Shown here: in pieces, positions 1 through 9,896 of the stretch | How positions within the stretch are numbered: position 1 is the first letter of the stretch | Layout: each line of letters starts with the position of its first letter | Source of the DNA: LMUY01 sp965198565 | GTDB taxonomy: Bacteria > Pseudomonadota > Alphaproteobacteria > Acetobacterales > Acetobacteraceae | Direction of reading: 5' to 3' | Assembly: GCA_965198565.1 (NCBI GenBank) | Contig: OZ240665.1 | Coordinates: forward strand, 1,674,001-1,738,000 | DNA length: 64,000 nucleotides | Position numbers and translations under genes: made by a program | Notes under the pieces: model-generated | What the model was told of the DNA's origin: nothing | The model's database searches: none | What the model saw: only the letters and a program-made list of their open reading frames with translations

Positions 1-2655
1 CAATGGACCAGCCCGGTTTCGCCTGACCCGATGGCTGTATGCCTTGTGCTGGAGCGGTGATGACCATCCCGGCCAGCTGATCGAGCGCGCCACGTCCTGG
101 CTGGTCGTGAACAAAGTGCTGCTGCGGCGTCAGCGTCCTTGAACGCTTCGTCGGCCGCATCAGGGACCGGGCACAGAAGCGCCTGTGAACCCGCCTGGTG
201 GCGGCGCTTGACGAGCAGCAGCGCGCGCGGATTGCGGCCTTACTCGACGAGACCAGCGCGGCCAGCCTCGCCACCCTGGACAAGCTGCGGACCGTGCCGA
301 CGCAGCGCTCCTTCGGCGAACTTCTCCTGCACCTCGACATGCTCGAAGCCATCCGTGCCTTCGACCTGCGTCCATCTCCGCCCAGGGGCGTGCTGGCGGC
401 CAGCCTGGAACGGCTGGCACGGGTCGCCCGCGTGGGCAAACCCTCCGCGATTGCCGCCCTGCAGGAGCCGCGCCGTACAGCAACGGTGGCCGCCCTGTTC
501 CATACGCTGGAGACGGCCGCCCAGGACGACGCGGCCGAACTGGCCGAAGCGCTGCTCACTGACCTGGTCAAGGATGCCCAGGCCGCCGAGAAGAAAGTCC
601 GGCTGAGAAGCCTGCGCGACCTCGACGATGCCGCGATCCTGCTGCGCGACATAGCAGAACTGATCTTCACGGAGGATGCGCTGCCGTTGGATCAATGGCG
701 CAATGCGCTGTTCGAGCGGCTCCCGCGTGCCGACCTCGTTGCCGCCACGGCCGAGGTCGACGCGATTGCCAGACCGCATGACGCCAGGCCCTACGCAGAG
801 CTTCGCACCCGATGGCGCCGGGCACGCCGCCTGTTCTTCAACATCGCCACCCGGCTGCAGATGGATGCCGGACCCGGCGGCAAGGCAGTGCAGGAGGCAA
901 TGGACTATCTCGCCGGCGTCGCCGACTGGTCCAGCGCGAAGATGCGCGATGCGGCCATGGCGGCGGTCCCGAACGCCTGGCGGGTGCATGCGCTGGATGC
1001 GCAAGGCCGTGTGGCCGATCCCCAGGCCTATGTGTTTGCGGTGATCGATGCCTGGCGCGCCGCCGTCAAGCGCCGCGACATCTTTGCCAACCCCGGCACC
1101 CGATATGGCGACCCACGGCGCGGCTTGCTGGACGGGACGACCTGGCAAGAATCCAAGCTCCTGGTGTGCCGCGCGCTGAACCGCTCGCTTGATGCCGACA
1201 CCGAGATCGCGGGGGCTAGCAAAGCTGCTCGACGGCGCCTACCGCACCGTGGCCGAGCGGGCAGCGACCAACCCCGACCTGCGCTTCGAGACCGTGCAGG
1301 GCAGGACACGCCTTGTCGTTGCGCCGCCCGACGGGCTGGAGGACCCCGAAACCCTGCGCGCCCTGCGCCCGGCCATCCAGGGCAGGATGCCGAAGGCCAC
1401 CATACCCGATCTGTTCCTGGAGGTCATGCAGCGCACCGGCTTCGCTCGGGCCTTCACGCACCTGAACGAACGGCACGCCCAGGTCGAGCAGTTCGAGACC
1501 AGCCTGTGCGCCGCCCTGGTCGCCGAGGCCTGCAACATCCGCATCGAGCCGGTCAGCCGGCAGGAGGTTCCGGCCTTGCGGCGCGAGCGCCTGGCCTGGG
1601 TCACCCAGAACTTCATCCGCCCCGACACCATCGCGGCCGCCAGCGCGTGCATCGTGTCCGCCCATTCCGCATTGCCGCTCGCCAGGCTTTGGGGGGCAGG
1701 CGACGTCGCTTCGGCGGAAGGTATGCGCTTCACAGCACCCGCAAGCGCCATCCATGCCGGACCCAACCCGAAATACTTCGGCCAGTCCCGCGGCGTGACC
1801 TGGTACAACCTGATGTCCAACCAGTTCAGCGGCCTCAACGCCATCGTGGTGCCCGGCACGCTCCGCGACAGCCTGGTCCTGCTTGCACTCCTGCTCGAGC
1901 AGGAAACCGAGCTGGAGCCGATGGAAGTCATGACCGACACCGCGGCCTATTCCGATGCCATATTCGGCCTGTTCTGGTTGCTGGGCTATCAGTTCAGCCC
2001 GCGGCTGGCCGACCTGGGGGACGCCAAGCTGTGGCGCATCGACCGCAAAGCCGATTACGGTCCCTTCAACAGCGTCGCCAAAGGTACCATCAACCCCGGC
2101 CTGATCCGCGAGAACTGGTCCGACGCCATCCGACTGGCCGGATCGCTGAAACTCGGACACCTCAAGGCGGCCGGCATCATGCGCACCCTCCAGGTCCGCG
2201 ACAAACCCACCACGTTGGCCCGCGCGCTCGCCGAAATGGGCAGGATCGCCAAGACCGTCCATATCCTGCGCACCATCGACGACGCCGGGTTCCGCAGGCG
2301 TACCCTCACCCAGCTCAACCATACCGAGCTGCGCCACCGCCTCGGCCGCCGCATCCACCACGGCGAGCGCGGCGAGATCAGAAGCCCGCTTCGACAAGGG
2401 CAGGAAGAGCAGCTCGGATGCCTCGGCCTCGCGCTGAACGCCGTCGTGCACTGGAACGCCATCTACATGCAGGAAGCCATTCAGCAAGCCAGAGCGTCCG
2501 GACTGGACGTCCGCGATGACGACCTTGCCCATCTCTACCCGCTGATCTGGCGCCATCTAAACTTCCTCGGGCGATACGACTTCTCGCTGCCAGATACCGT
2601 CCTCAACGGCGGACTCAGGCCTCTCAGAAACCCTAATTCCGCATGGGAGTTTTGA
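1..2655 (+). pseudogene. tnpA: Tn3-family transposase, decayed, 5' end outside window
   Basis: This is the DDE transposase of a Tn3-family transposon, which normally carries out replicative transposition at the element's terminal repeats. Three reading frames must be joined. Bases 2-139 encode the RFRLTRWLYALCW stretch typical of the N-terminal half. The frame then changes near 124-138, an in-frame TGA lies at 186-188, and from 198 the protein reads on to about 1210. A second frame change at roughly 1207-1218 leads into a frame open to the natural end at 2655. That last part holds the catalytic-domain segment TDTAAYSDAIFG, the later LALNAVVHWNAIYMQEA and the terminal LNFLGRYDFSLPD block. The family protein is about 950-1000 residues. 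With two frameshifts and a stop the gene cannot make an active enzyme. No resolvase, passenger gene or right-end inverted repeat could be recognised downstream. Confidence 0.9.
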
Positions 2656-2972
2656 ACAGCCTTATGCTGCTTTTCTGTTCCGCTCAGCCGCACAGGCCTC
2701 CTACATTGCATGCCAGTGAGCGCGTCAACCTTCGATCGTATCATTCAGTGAGCATATTTGACTCAGTTTTCGGTTTCAACGGAGACGCCGCCAGCAGCGC
2801 CGGCATCAGGTGGGCTTCTCCCCCGAAGGTGGGAGCCGGGCTCTATGGCCACGCAGGGATCGACGCCAAGACGCCCTGCCGGGTGGGCATCGAACAAAAG
2901 GCTGGGGTGTGGATCGGCGTGGAAGTCTTGGGTCCCGATTGACACACTCGGTCAATATCATCCCCGCTGCCG
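2656..2972. other. Intergenic remnant between Tn3 transposase and IS1380 element
   Basis: This stretch of 317 bases lies between the stop of the decayed tnpA and the left end of the IS1380-family element. Short open frames occur on both strands at about 2758-2945, but none has a convincing ribosome binding site or a family I recognise. The Tn3 right terminal repeat, expected soon after the tnpA stop, is not visible. It is probably leftover mobile-element or flanking DNA. Confidence 0.4.
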
Positions 2973-3005
2973 CCTAGCCGCTATTATTCACCAGCGTGTC
3001 GGCGG
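2973..3005 (+). repeat. Left inverted repeat of the IS1380-family element
   Basis: It reads CCTAGCC, then ATTATTC, then CCAG into the element, and matches the right repeat at about two thirds to three quarters of 33 positions. It lies about 150 bases beyond the transposase stop codon. Confidence 0.75.
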
Positions 3006-3155
3006 TTGGTAGCGCCATGACGGTCGCTCAACTTGAGGCTGTAACTTCATAGCTCACCGCCGGTCCCATATGGGTCCGTTAGTTTTGGTTTGGGTAGCTG
3101 GTGGGCGTTGGGGTTGATCGGCATCGGGTGAGGTATGGAGCATCCGCCCGATGGA

Positions 3156-4504
3156 TTAGCTGCTGAGGCGAGGCATGCGCGTCAGGAGCAACGCGAACAG
3201 CGCCTGATCCGGCGTTGCCCGCGGCAGGTGCAGGCGCATCTTCGTTTTCAAGACCTCGATGCGCACCGCCAGCTTGATCGGCCGCAGCCGTAGGGTATCG
3301 AACTGAGCGACCCGCCAGCGCGACCGGCGCGGCATCAGCGTGCGCAGGCTCCACATGAGCCAGTAGGCGCCGACATGCAGGAACAGGCGGAACTGGTTGG
3401 CGCTTGCCCGGCAGCACGAGGTCCGGTCGGCGGCCAAATGCGTCTTCCATGCCTTGATGTGGTTCTCCGCCTGCCGCGTGCGCAGTAGATATCCTGATAG
3501 ACGGTTCGGCCGGACGGGCCGATGAGGCTGGTGACGACGAAGCGTGTGTCGGTGCCCTGCGGTCCGGCTTCCACGCGAGCAACAATGCGCTCCACGCGGT
3601 CCCAACTCGCTGCGCCGTCGTAGAATTCCTTGAACCGGCGCAGCTTCGTGCCGTCCGCAGCCGTGGCAGCACGGGCGGCGGTGCTCTGCTCGAGGCTGAG
3701 GACGTGTTTGCGCAGCGTCGAGGTGGGCGCCACGCCGAGCGTGTAATCCAGCCCTCTGACCCGGCAGAACCGCAGCACCTCCGGCATGCAGTAATGGCTG
3801 TCGGCGCGAAGCATGATCTCCACAAGCGGCCAGTGGCCGCGGATCGCGGTGATCAGGCGATGCAACCAGCGCACGATCTGCTTGCCCGAAGGCCTGCTGG
3901 CCGGGCGCAGCACGGCAGCGATCATACGGCCGTCGCCGTCGAACACCACGATCGGCTGGAAGCCGTATTCGTCATGATGCGCGTTGAACAGCCGCAACTG
4001 CTGGCCGCCATGCACGGCGTCGAACGTGTCGTCGATGTCGAGCACGATGCGGCGGGGCACCTGGCGGAAGCTGTGGCAGTAATGCTCGACCATGGCTCGC
4101 CCCATGCGCAACAGAGCACGCGCATCCGGCAGGTTCTCCAGGCGCGAGATGGTCGGCTGCGAGCAAAGGTCGCCATCATCCGGCAGCCGTCCCATCGCCA
4201 GCTTGAACATCGGGTCACGGCGCAGGGCATCGGCGTCGTTGCCGTCTTCGTAGCCCGCCGCAATCATCAGCATGCGCGTGCGGATGATCTCGTCCAGGCC
4301 ATGGACCACCCGACTGGGATCACGCGGGTCTCGGATGCAGCTCGCCAGGCGCGAGGCGATGGCAAGCCGCTGCTCGACCTCGCGCAGCGCCAGCAGCCCA
4401 CCATCGGAAGACATGCAGGAACCGTCGAAACGCGCCTCAATCGTCTTGCTGCCGACCGGTGACAAACCAGGCAGCATCGGGGTAGATTCAACTTTGACGG
4501 GCAT
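3156..4504 (-). pseudogene. IS1380-family transposase, frameshifted
   Basis: DDE transposase of the IS1380 group. From the ATG at 4504 the frame runs through family hallmarks: the SSDGGLLALREVE start, the first catalytic region LDIDDTFDAVHGGQQ, then LRADSHYCMPEVL and DTRFVVTSLIG. After the YCARG stretch the frame is lost near 3480. The true C-terminal part continues in another frame from AENHIKAWKTHLAADRTSC to the stop at 3156. Restoring one G, giving GGG in place of GG in the ARGQAEN codons, would rejoin them. The rebuilt protein is about 450 residues, normal for the family. IS1380 elements are not known to rely on programmed frameshifting, so this copy is probably inactive unless the indel is a sequence error. 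Confidence 0.88.
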
Positions 4505-4571
4505 GCGCTCCGGGATCCGATGGGAATGGTGTCACGACCAAATCCTACATCGTATCAGCGGCTTGTCCCAT

Positions 4572-4604
4572 GCCCGTCACCCCTGGCGAATAATCCGGGC
4601 TAGG
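4572..4604 (-). repeat. Right inverted repeat of the IS1380-family element
   Basis: Read on the minus strand it starts CCTAGCC and contains ATTATTC and CCAG at the same spacing as the left repeat. It sits about 70 bases upstream of the transposase start codon. Confidence 0.75.
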
Positions 4605-4748
4605 TCGTTGAAACCCGTCAAAGGGGCCGAAGGACCGGTGGGAGACGGGGAAACAGCGGAGGATCATGGAGGTAAGCTTGTCGTCGCGCCCCGAGGAGGA
4701 TTTATCGTGGTGTCGCACGTTTCAAAATTCTTGATTTATGCACTTACG

Positions 4749-5455
4749 TTAGATGCCATCATCATCTGCCGAAGCCGAATGATCGGGGTCAGATCGAACC
4801 CATTTTGGCGGCGGACCGCTAGGGAAGGACCATTCGCGACCCGTCTTCTCCTTCAACTTCTCAAGTTGGGAATGAAGCCGACTAACCATTAACTCATCAA
4901 GAAACACAACGAGAGGTTCCCATTCGCGTGCGCCCCCGACATGAAAGCTCATGTTGAAATTGACGTTGATGTCGAACCTTCCCCCTTCGAAACCGACATC
5001 TAAACAACCTGTCATCGATTCGTGTTCGTCGCTATGGGCATAGCGTTTATTACGAAGCTCAATGATGTTGTCGTGCACGGGGCGAAGCTCGGCGGGTAGC
5101 GTTTTCGCGAAACACCACTGCCAATGCCACCTTGGACGAGACGAGTATATGTAGTTACGAACGCCAATGTGAGCATATCGTTCTCAAGCATCCACTCCGT
5201 CGTCGCTTCAAACCTGAGGGAGGCGAGCCTGTAATGAATGTAACGAAGGCCATCCATAGTGGGATATGCATGTACGATTTGATTCAAGATGGTCAGATTT
5301 TCATCTGCCAACTCTAAAATGCCCTGCCCTTCTTCTTTGATTGCATACAGGTGTTTTTGCCACTCTTCGGGCAAATATTTCATGGCCTCCTCTGGGAAGA
5401 TGACGTATTGCTGCGGCTCTTCGGATTCTTCAGGTGACTCTCCATCAGTCGGCAT
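4749..5455 (-). pseudogene. HEPN-like hypothetical protein, split by one-base frameshift
   Basis: Two minus-strand frames join into one product of about 235 residues. The first starts at ATG 5455 and reads a helical, acidic segment (MPTDGESPEESEE, then ATTEWMLENDMLTLAFVTTYTRL). After VSRK it leaves the frame. The second frame continues LPAELRPVHDNIIELRNKRYAHSDEHES and ends at 4749. Adding one A to the AAAA run (T run at 5102-5105 on the plus strand) joins them exactly. RNKRYAH fits the HEPN pattern of Arg-polar-x(3-4)-His within a helical context. HEPN proteins are often RNA-binding or RNase modules in toxin-antitoxin, abortive-infection or stress systems; that function is inferred only from this motif. 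The DNA is visibly lower in GC than its neighbours, which suggests transfer. No antitoxin partner is seen beside it. Confidence 0.6.
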
Positions 5456-5756
5456 GATCGGAGCTCAATCTACCTCGCGCCACGCACGGTGCTGATTATT
5501 GAATTTCGCACTAAGCTGAGCGTCCGCTTTCGGGAACGCCTGTGCGACCCGTTTATGACCGACTTGGGGTCGATAGCGGCCGACCCGATCGAGTGCATTG
5601 ACCCTGTTTGGCGACGGGCTTCCATCTTCGTGGCAAGCACAAGGCACCTCGCGACGCAGCATTACCGTCCTGGTGTTTTGATGATCAATTACCGCGACCC
5701 CTCGACTTCCAAGGCTCCAATGGCGTTCGCTGCTGATAACGACCGGATGCTGCGCC
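5456..5756. other. Intergenic, no supported gene
   Basis: About 300 bases between the HEPN-like gene and the GFA-family gene. A minus-strand open frame at 5465-5758 lacks a ribosome binding site and a recognisable family, so no gene is called. Confidence 0.4.
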
Positions 5757-6241
5757 ATGTCCCTAATCCCACACTCCGCCCAACCACTCCCCGGCGGCTG
5801 CCGCTGCGGGCAGGTCCGCTACCAGGTGGCGGGCGCCCCCAAGTTCATCTTCGCCTGCCACTGCACCGACTGCCAGCGTTTCAGCGCCAGCGCGTTCGCC
5901 ATCGGCATGGTGGTCGACAACGAGCAGTTCACCCTCGCCGAGGGCACCCCGCGCGAGTGGCAGAAAATCGGCAGCAGCGGCAAGCCGAGCAGCAACTTCG
6001 CCTGCCCGGCCTGCGCCACCTGGACCCACACCCGGCCGCAGAGCCACCCCAGCCTCACCATCGTGCGGCCCAGCAGCCTGGACGACCACGCCGGGGTGCG
6101 CGGCCCAATGCGCAAATCTTCACCCGCAGCGCGCTGCCCCGGGCGCTGCTAGCGGTGCAGTTCAGTTACGAGACCGAGTTCAGCGACGCCGGGCCGATTG
6201 CCAGCGCGTTCGCAGCGGGCCGGATCGCGCCGAGCCACTGA
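5757..6241 (+). pseudogene. GFA-family (DUF636, Mss4-like) protein, frameshifted near the C-terminus
   Basis: Small zinc-binding protein of the GFA family, named for the glutathione-dependent formaldehyde-activating enzyme; most members have no proven substrate. From the ATG at 5757 it shows the three zinc-ligand pairs in order: CRCGQ near residue 15, HCTDCQ near 35 and CPAC near 75. After LDDHAG the frame is lost around 6096-6103. The expected C-terminal part (AQIFTRSALPRALLAVQFSYE, then FAAGRIAP) continues in another frame to the TGA ending at 6241. Without the shift the protein would have about 160 residues, normal for the family. Translated as it stands it ends at 6152 with an unrelated tail. 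Confidence 0.75.
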
Positions 6242-6396
6242 TCCAGCCCGGCGAGTGCGGAGTGAGTAGTTTCCGATGCTGCCGCGACGGGCGCATGCGG
6301 CGTAGCTGACGTTTGCCGAGCAGGTCAGGGCGTCGCAAATGAGCGATGCCAGGACGGTGCCAGCATCCATGCCAGCACCCTTGAAGGAGCCGCACC

Positions 6397-7287
6397 ATGC
6401 TCTCGTCAGCCTTCGCCACGATCCCCACCTTGTTCTACCTGGTTCCCATCGTCGTGCTGGTGGCGCTCGTGCTGGGCGGTTCGTCGATCAAGATCCTGCG
6501 CGAATACGAGCGCGCCGTGGTGTTCAGCTTGGGCCGGTTCCAGCGGGTCAAAGGGCCGGGCCTGGTGCTGCTCATCCCCTTCGTTCAGGAGATGGTGAGG
6601 GTCGACCTGCGGATCCAAGTCATCGAAATCCCGAGCCAAGACGTGATCTCGCACGACAACGTCTCGATGAAGGTCGACGCCGTGCTCTACTTCAACGTGG
6701 TCAATCCCGAGCGCGCCATCATCCAGGTGCAGGATTACCTGCCGGCCACCAACATGCTGGCGCAGACCACCTTGCGCGCCGTGCTGGGGCAGCACGAGCT
6801 GGATGAAATGCTGTCCGAGCGCAAGAAGCTCAGCACCGACCTGCAGGCGATCTTGGACACGCAAACCGAAACCTGGGGCATCAAGGTCAGCAACGTCGAA
6901 ATCCGCACCGTCGAGCTGACCGACAACATGGTCAAGGCGATCGCCAAGCAGGCGGAAGCGGAGCGGGACCGCCGGGCCAAAATCATCCATGCGGAAGCGG
7001 AGTTCCAGGCGTCCCAGACGCTGGTCAACGCGGCCAAGATCCTGGGCAGCATCCCCGCGGCGATGCAGCTCCGCTACCTGCAGACGCTGACCGAGATCGG
7101 CGGCGAGCAGAACTCGACCATCGTCTTCCCGATGCCGATCGACATCCTGCGGCCGTTCATGGACATCATGGACAAAGCCGACAAGAGCGCGCTGTCCGCG
7201 AGCGCGCTGCCCGCGGGCGCCCTCGCCAATGGCGCCGCCGCCCTCGCCAATGGCGCCTCCGGCAAGGAAAAACTGCTTGTCAGTTGA
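6397..7287 (+). CDS. Slipin-family SPFH/band 7 membrane protein
   Basis: Stomatin-like protein of the SPFH/band 7 superfamily, expected in the inner membrane, where such proteins form oligomers that organise membrane domains or associate with NfeD-type proteases. The 296-residue sequence has one N-terminal hydrophobic segment (about 9-30). It is followed by the band 7 domain with IKILREYERAVVFSLGRF and VDAVLYFNVVNPERA, and a charged coiled-coil stretch around EAERDRRAKIIHAEAEFQA. The tail has a duplicated GALANGAAALANGA alanine/glycine segment. An AAGGAG ribosome binding site lies just before the ATG. No NfeD gene sits next to it; instead a PRC-barrel gene follows 55 bases later in the same direction. 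Confidence 0.9.
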   Translation: MLSSAFATIPTLFYLVPIVVLVALVLGGSSIKILREYERAVVFSLGRFQRVKGPGLVLLIPFVQEMVRVDLRIQVIEIPSQDVISHDNVSMKVDAVLYFNVVNPERAIIQVQDYLPATNMLAQTTLRAVLGQHELDEMLSERKKLSTDLQAILDTQTETWGIKVSNVEIRTVELTDNMVKAIAKQAEAERDRRAKIIHAEAEFQASQTLVNAAKILGSIPAAMQLRYLQTLTEIGGEQNSTIVFPMPIDILRPFMDIMDKADKSALSASALPAGALANGAAALANGASGKEKLLVS

Positions 7288-7342
7288 CCGGGGTCCGTCA
7301 GACCAAAGACCGTCACCAACCACCCAATAAGGGGAGTGCACC

Positions 7343-8158
7343 ATGCTGCTCGCAATGTCATCGATCACGGGTCTCACGGTCGAAGCCGAGGATGGCAAGA
7401 TCGGCACCGTCAGCGACTTCCTGTTCGACGACCGAACTTGGAAGCTGCGCTGGATGGTGATCGACACCAGCGGCTGGCTCACCGGCCGGAAAGTCCTGGT
7501 CCACCCCTCGTCGATCGGGCCGGTCGACTACCCAGGCGGGCGCCTCGCTGTGCACCTCAGCAAGCACCAGGTGAAGGACAGTCCCGGCATCAGTTCCGAC
7601 GCGCCGGTCTCGCGGCAGATGCAGGACGGGCTCTACGGCTACTATGGTTGGGACCCGCTTTGGGGCGGCGGCAGCTACTTCGGCGGGTATTACCCCTACG
7701 CGATGGGGATGCCGCCGGCGACCCGCGGCCACCACTATGACGAGGGCGAACTGCTTGCCGCCGACCGGATCGACCAGCACCGGGACGACGCCGACCCCCA
7801 TCTGCGCAGCGTCGCCGCCGTCTCGGGCTATCACATCCAGGCCACCGACGGCTCCATCGGCCACATCCAGAACTTCATGCTCGAGACCGACAACTGGGGC
7901 ATTCGCTACCTCGTCGTCGACACCAAGAACTGGTGGCCTGGCAAGCACGTCCTGCTCTCGCCCTATGCCGTGACGAACATCAGCTGGGGCGATCGCGAGG
8001 TCACCGTCGATTTGTCACGCGAGCGGGTCAAGGCCAGCCCGCCGTGGGACCGGCAGCCAGCATCGACCGGGCCTATGAGGAGCAGTTGCACGGCCATTAC
8101 GGCTGGCCCGGCTACGGTTGGTAGGATGAGCCCGGCGGCGGCGAGGACATGCCCTTGA
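7343..8158 (+). CDS. Double PRC-barrel domain protein (C-terminal frameshift)
   Basis: It contains two PRC-barrel domains, small beta-barrels found in photosynthetic reaction-centre H subunits, RimM and many stress-related proteins. The first covers about residues 5-85 (SITGLTVEAEDGKIGTVSDF, later KVLVHPSSIG). The second covers about 150-235 (GYHIQATDGSIGHIQNF, later KHVLLSPYAV). A Gly/Tyr/Pro-rich linker (YGYYGWDPLWGGG) separates them. AAGGGGAG precedes the ATG at 7343. After KASPPWD the frame appears to slip. One more C near 8048-8051 would give AASIDRAYEEQLHGHYGWPGYGW and a stop at 8124, which repeats the YGW style of the linker and is probably the true end. The uncorrected frame runs to 8158. 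It may be co-transcribed with the slipin. Exact role unknown. Confidence 0.82.
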   Translation: MLLAMSSITGLTVEAEDGKIGTVSDFLFDDRTWKLRWMVIDTSGWLTGRKVLVHPSSIGPVDYPGGRLAVHLSKHQVKDSPGISSDAPVSRQMQDGLYGYYGWDPLWGGGSYFGGYYPYAMGMPPATRGHHYDEGELLAADRIDQHRDDADPHLRSVAAVSGYHIQATDGSIGHIQNFMLETDNWGIRYLVVDTKNWWPGKHVLLSPYAVTNISWGDREVTVDLSRERVKASPPWDRQPASTGPMRSSCTAITAGPATVGRMSPAAARTCP

Positions 8159-8210
8159 CGCGCCGCCCCCCGGCCGGAACACTCCGCCCTTCATCCTAGG
8201 GACGCCCCGC

Positions 8211-9878
8211 ATGACGCCGCTCGCCGCCGGCCTGCTCTGGAACCGCCTCATCGCCGTGGTGGAGGAGCAGGCGCAGACCATGATCCGCACCGCCTTCTCC
8301 ACCACCGTGCGCGAGGCCGGGGACCTCTCGGCCGGCGTGTTCGACCTGCAGGGCCGCATGCTGGCCCAGGCCGTTACCGGCACGCCGGGGCACGTGAACT
8401 CCATGATGGAGAGCGTCGGCCACTTCCTCCGCCGCTTCCCCGCCGACACCATGCAGCCCGGCGACCACTACATCACCAACGACCCCTGGCTCGGCACCGG
8501 GCACCTGCACGACCTCACCGTGGTGTCCCCCGCCTTCCTTGACGGCCGAATGGTGGGGCTGTTCGCCAACACGGCGCACGTGATCGACATCGGCGGGCTC
8601 GGCATGGGCCCCGAGGCGCGCAGCGTGTTCGAGGAGGGCCTCTACATCCCAATCGTGCGCTGCTTCCATCGCGGCGTCGCGAACGAGACCTTCTTCGACA
8701 TCCTGCGCGCCGGCACCCGCCTGCCGGTCGAGCTGGAAGGCGATGTCTACTCGCTGTGCGCCTGCAACGACGCCGGCATCCGCCGCCTGGCCGAAATGAT
8801 GGCCGAGTTCCAGCTCGAAACATTGGACGACCTGGCCGCCCATATCTTCGACAAGAGCCGCACCGCCACCGAGGCCGCCATTGCGGCACTGCCGCCGGGC
8901 ACCTTCCGCGCCAGCATCGGCAGCGACGGCTACGAGGCGCCCGTCACCTTGCAGGCGGCGATGACCATCGGCGCCGACAGCATCACGGTGGATTTCACCG
9001 GCACCTCGGGACTGTCCGGCCGCGCCATCAACGTGCCGCCCGCCTACACCCGCGCCTACACCGCGTTCGGCCTCAAGGTGGTGGTGGCGCCGGAGATCCC
9101 GAACAACACCGCCTCGCTCGAGCCGTTCCGCTGCGTCATCCCCGAGGGCTGCATCCTGAACGCGCCGCGGCCCTACCCGGTGGCCGTGCGCCACGTCATC
9201 GGGCAGTTGCTGCCCGACCTGGTGATGGGCTGCCTGGCCGGCGCCGTGCCCGACCGGGTGGCGGCGGAGGGCTCCTCCTGCTTGTGGAACCCGCCCTTGC
9301 GCGGCGGCGGCGCGGTGTCGGGCCAGGCCACGCCGAACCGCCCCGTGCTGCCCGACTTCGAAGTGATCACCTTCAACTCCGGCGGCACCGGGGCGCGGCC
9401 CGCGCTGGACGGGCTGGACGCAACCGCCTTCCCATCCGGCGTGCGCACCATGCCCGTGGAGTCGACCGAGGCGGTGGCGCCGCTGGTGGTCTGGCGCAAG
9501 GAGCTGCGGCCCGGCAGCGGCGGCGCCGGGCGCACCCGCGGCGGCTTGGGCCAGATCATGGAGATCGGCGGCCGCGACGACCTCGAATTCGCCTGCAACG
9601 CCATCTTCGACCGGGTCGCCAACCCGCCGCACGGCCGCGACGGCGGCCACGACGGCGCCAGCGGCCGCGTGACGCTGAAATCCGGCGCCACCTTGCGCAC
9701 CAAGGGCTTCCAGGTGATCCCCAACGGCGACCGCCTGGTGCTCGAGCTGCCGGGCGGCGGCGGCATGGGCGACCCGCGCACCCGCGACCGCGCGCTGGTG
9801 GCGCGGGACCTGCGGGACGGCCTGATTACCGCCGAGCAGGCTGCAACCGATTACGGGTTTGTTGCTTCTACGGAGTAA
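8211..9878 (+). CDS. Hydantoinase B/oxoprolinase family protein
   Basis: This 555-residue protein matches the HyuB family, the ATP-dependent N-methylhydantoinase/5-oxoprolinase/acetone carboxylase type beta subunit, over its whole length. Family features visible include EEQAQTMIRTAFSTTVREAGD at the start, HYITNDPWLGTGHLHDLTV, HVIDIGG, and a glycine-rich C-terminal GGGGMGDPRTRD. HyuB normally works with the ATP-binding HyuA subunit, but no hyuA is present on either side here. It may therefore pair with a distant partner or act on another substrate. The ATG is preceded by AGGGAC. The glycosyltransferase start follows 18 bases after the stop, so the genes may be co-transcribed, though no functional link is clear. 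Confidence 0.9.
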   Translation: MTPLAAGLLWNRLIAVVEEQAQTMIRTAFSTTVREAGDLSAGVFDLQGRMLAQAVTGTPGHVNSMMESVGHFLRRFPADTMQPGDHYITNDPWLGTGHLHDLTVVSPAFLDGRMVGLFANTAHVIDIGGLGMGPEARSVFEEGLYIPIVRCFHRGVANETFFDILRAGTRLPVELEGDVYSLCACNDAGIRRLAEMMAEFQLETLDDLAAHIFDKSRTATEAAIAALPPGTFRASIGSDGYEAPVTLQAAMTIGADSITVDFTGTSGLSGRAINVPPAYTRAYTAFGLKVVVAPEIPNNTASLEPFRCVIPEGCILNAPRPYPVAVRHVIGQLLPDLVMGCLAGAVPDRVAAEGSSCLWNPPLRGGGAVSGQATPNRPVLPDFEVITFNSGGTGARPALDGLDATAFPSGVRTMPVESTEAVAPLVVWRKELRPGSGGAGRTRGGLGQIMEIGGRDDLEFACNAIFDRVANPPHGRDGGHDGASGRVTLKSGATLRTKGFQVIPNGDRLVLELPGGGGMGDPRTRDRALVARDLRDGLITAEQAATDYGFVASTE

Positions 9879-9896
9879 CACACTCGGGAAAGACCA

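Larger units (their letters stand above)
2973..4604 (-). mobile_element. IS1380-family insertion sequence, 1632 bp
   Basis: The element is bounded by imperfect inverted repeats: both ends read CCTAGCC inward and share the core ATTATTC followed by CCAG at matching distance (2973-3005 and the complement of 4572-4604). It contains one transposase gene on the minus strand. The length of 1632 bp fits the family, which is usually about 1.65 kb. The four bases outside each end (GCCG on the left, TCGT on the right) do not match, so no target duplication remains. This suggests an old insertion or later rearrangement. Confidence 0.85.

Noticed and set aside
2656..2760. Right terminal repeat of the Tn3 element
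   Set aside because: No 38-base repeat with a GGGG end could be recognised after the tnpA stop, and no left copy is in the window to compare.
2758..2945. Short frames upstream of the IS1380 element
   Set aside because: No ribosome binding site or recognised family in either direction; could not decide whether any fragment was ever a gene.
2969..4608. Target-site duplication of the IS1380 element
   Set aside because: The flanks GCCG and TCGT do not match.
5465..5758. A 97-codon minus-strand frame before the GFA gene
   Set aside because: No start signal or domain; probably chance or a degenerate repeat.
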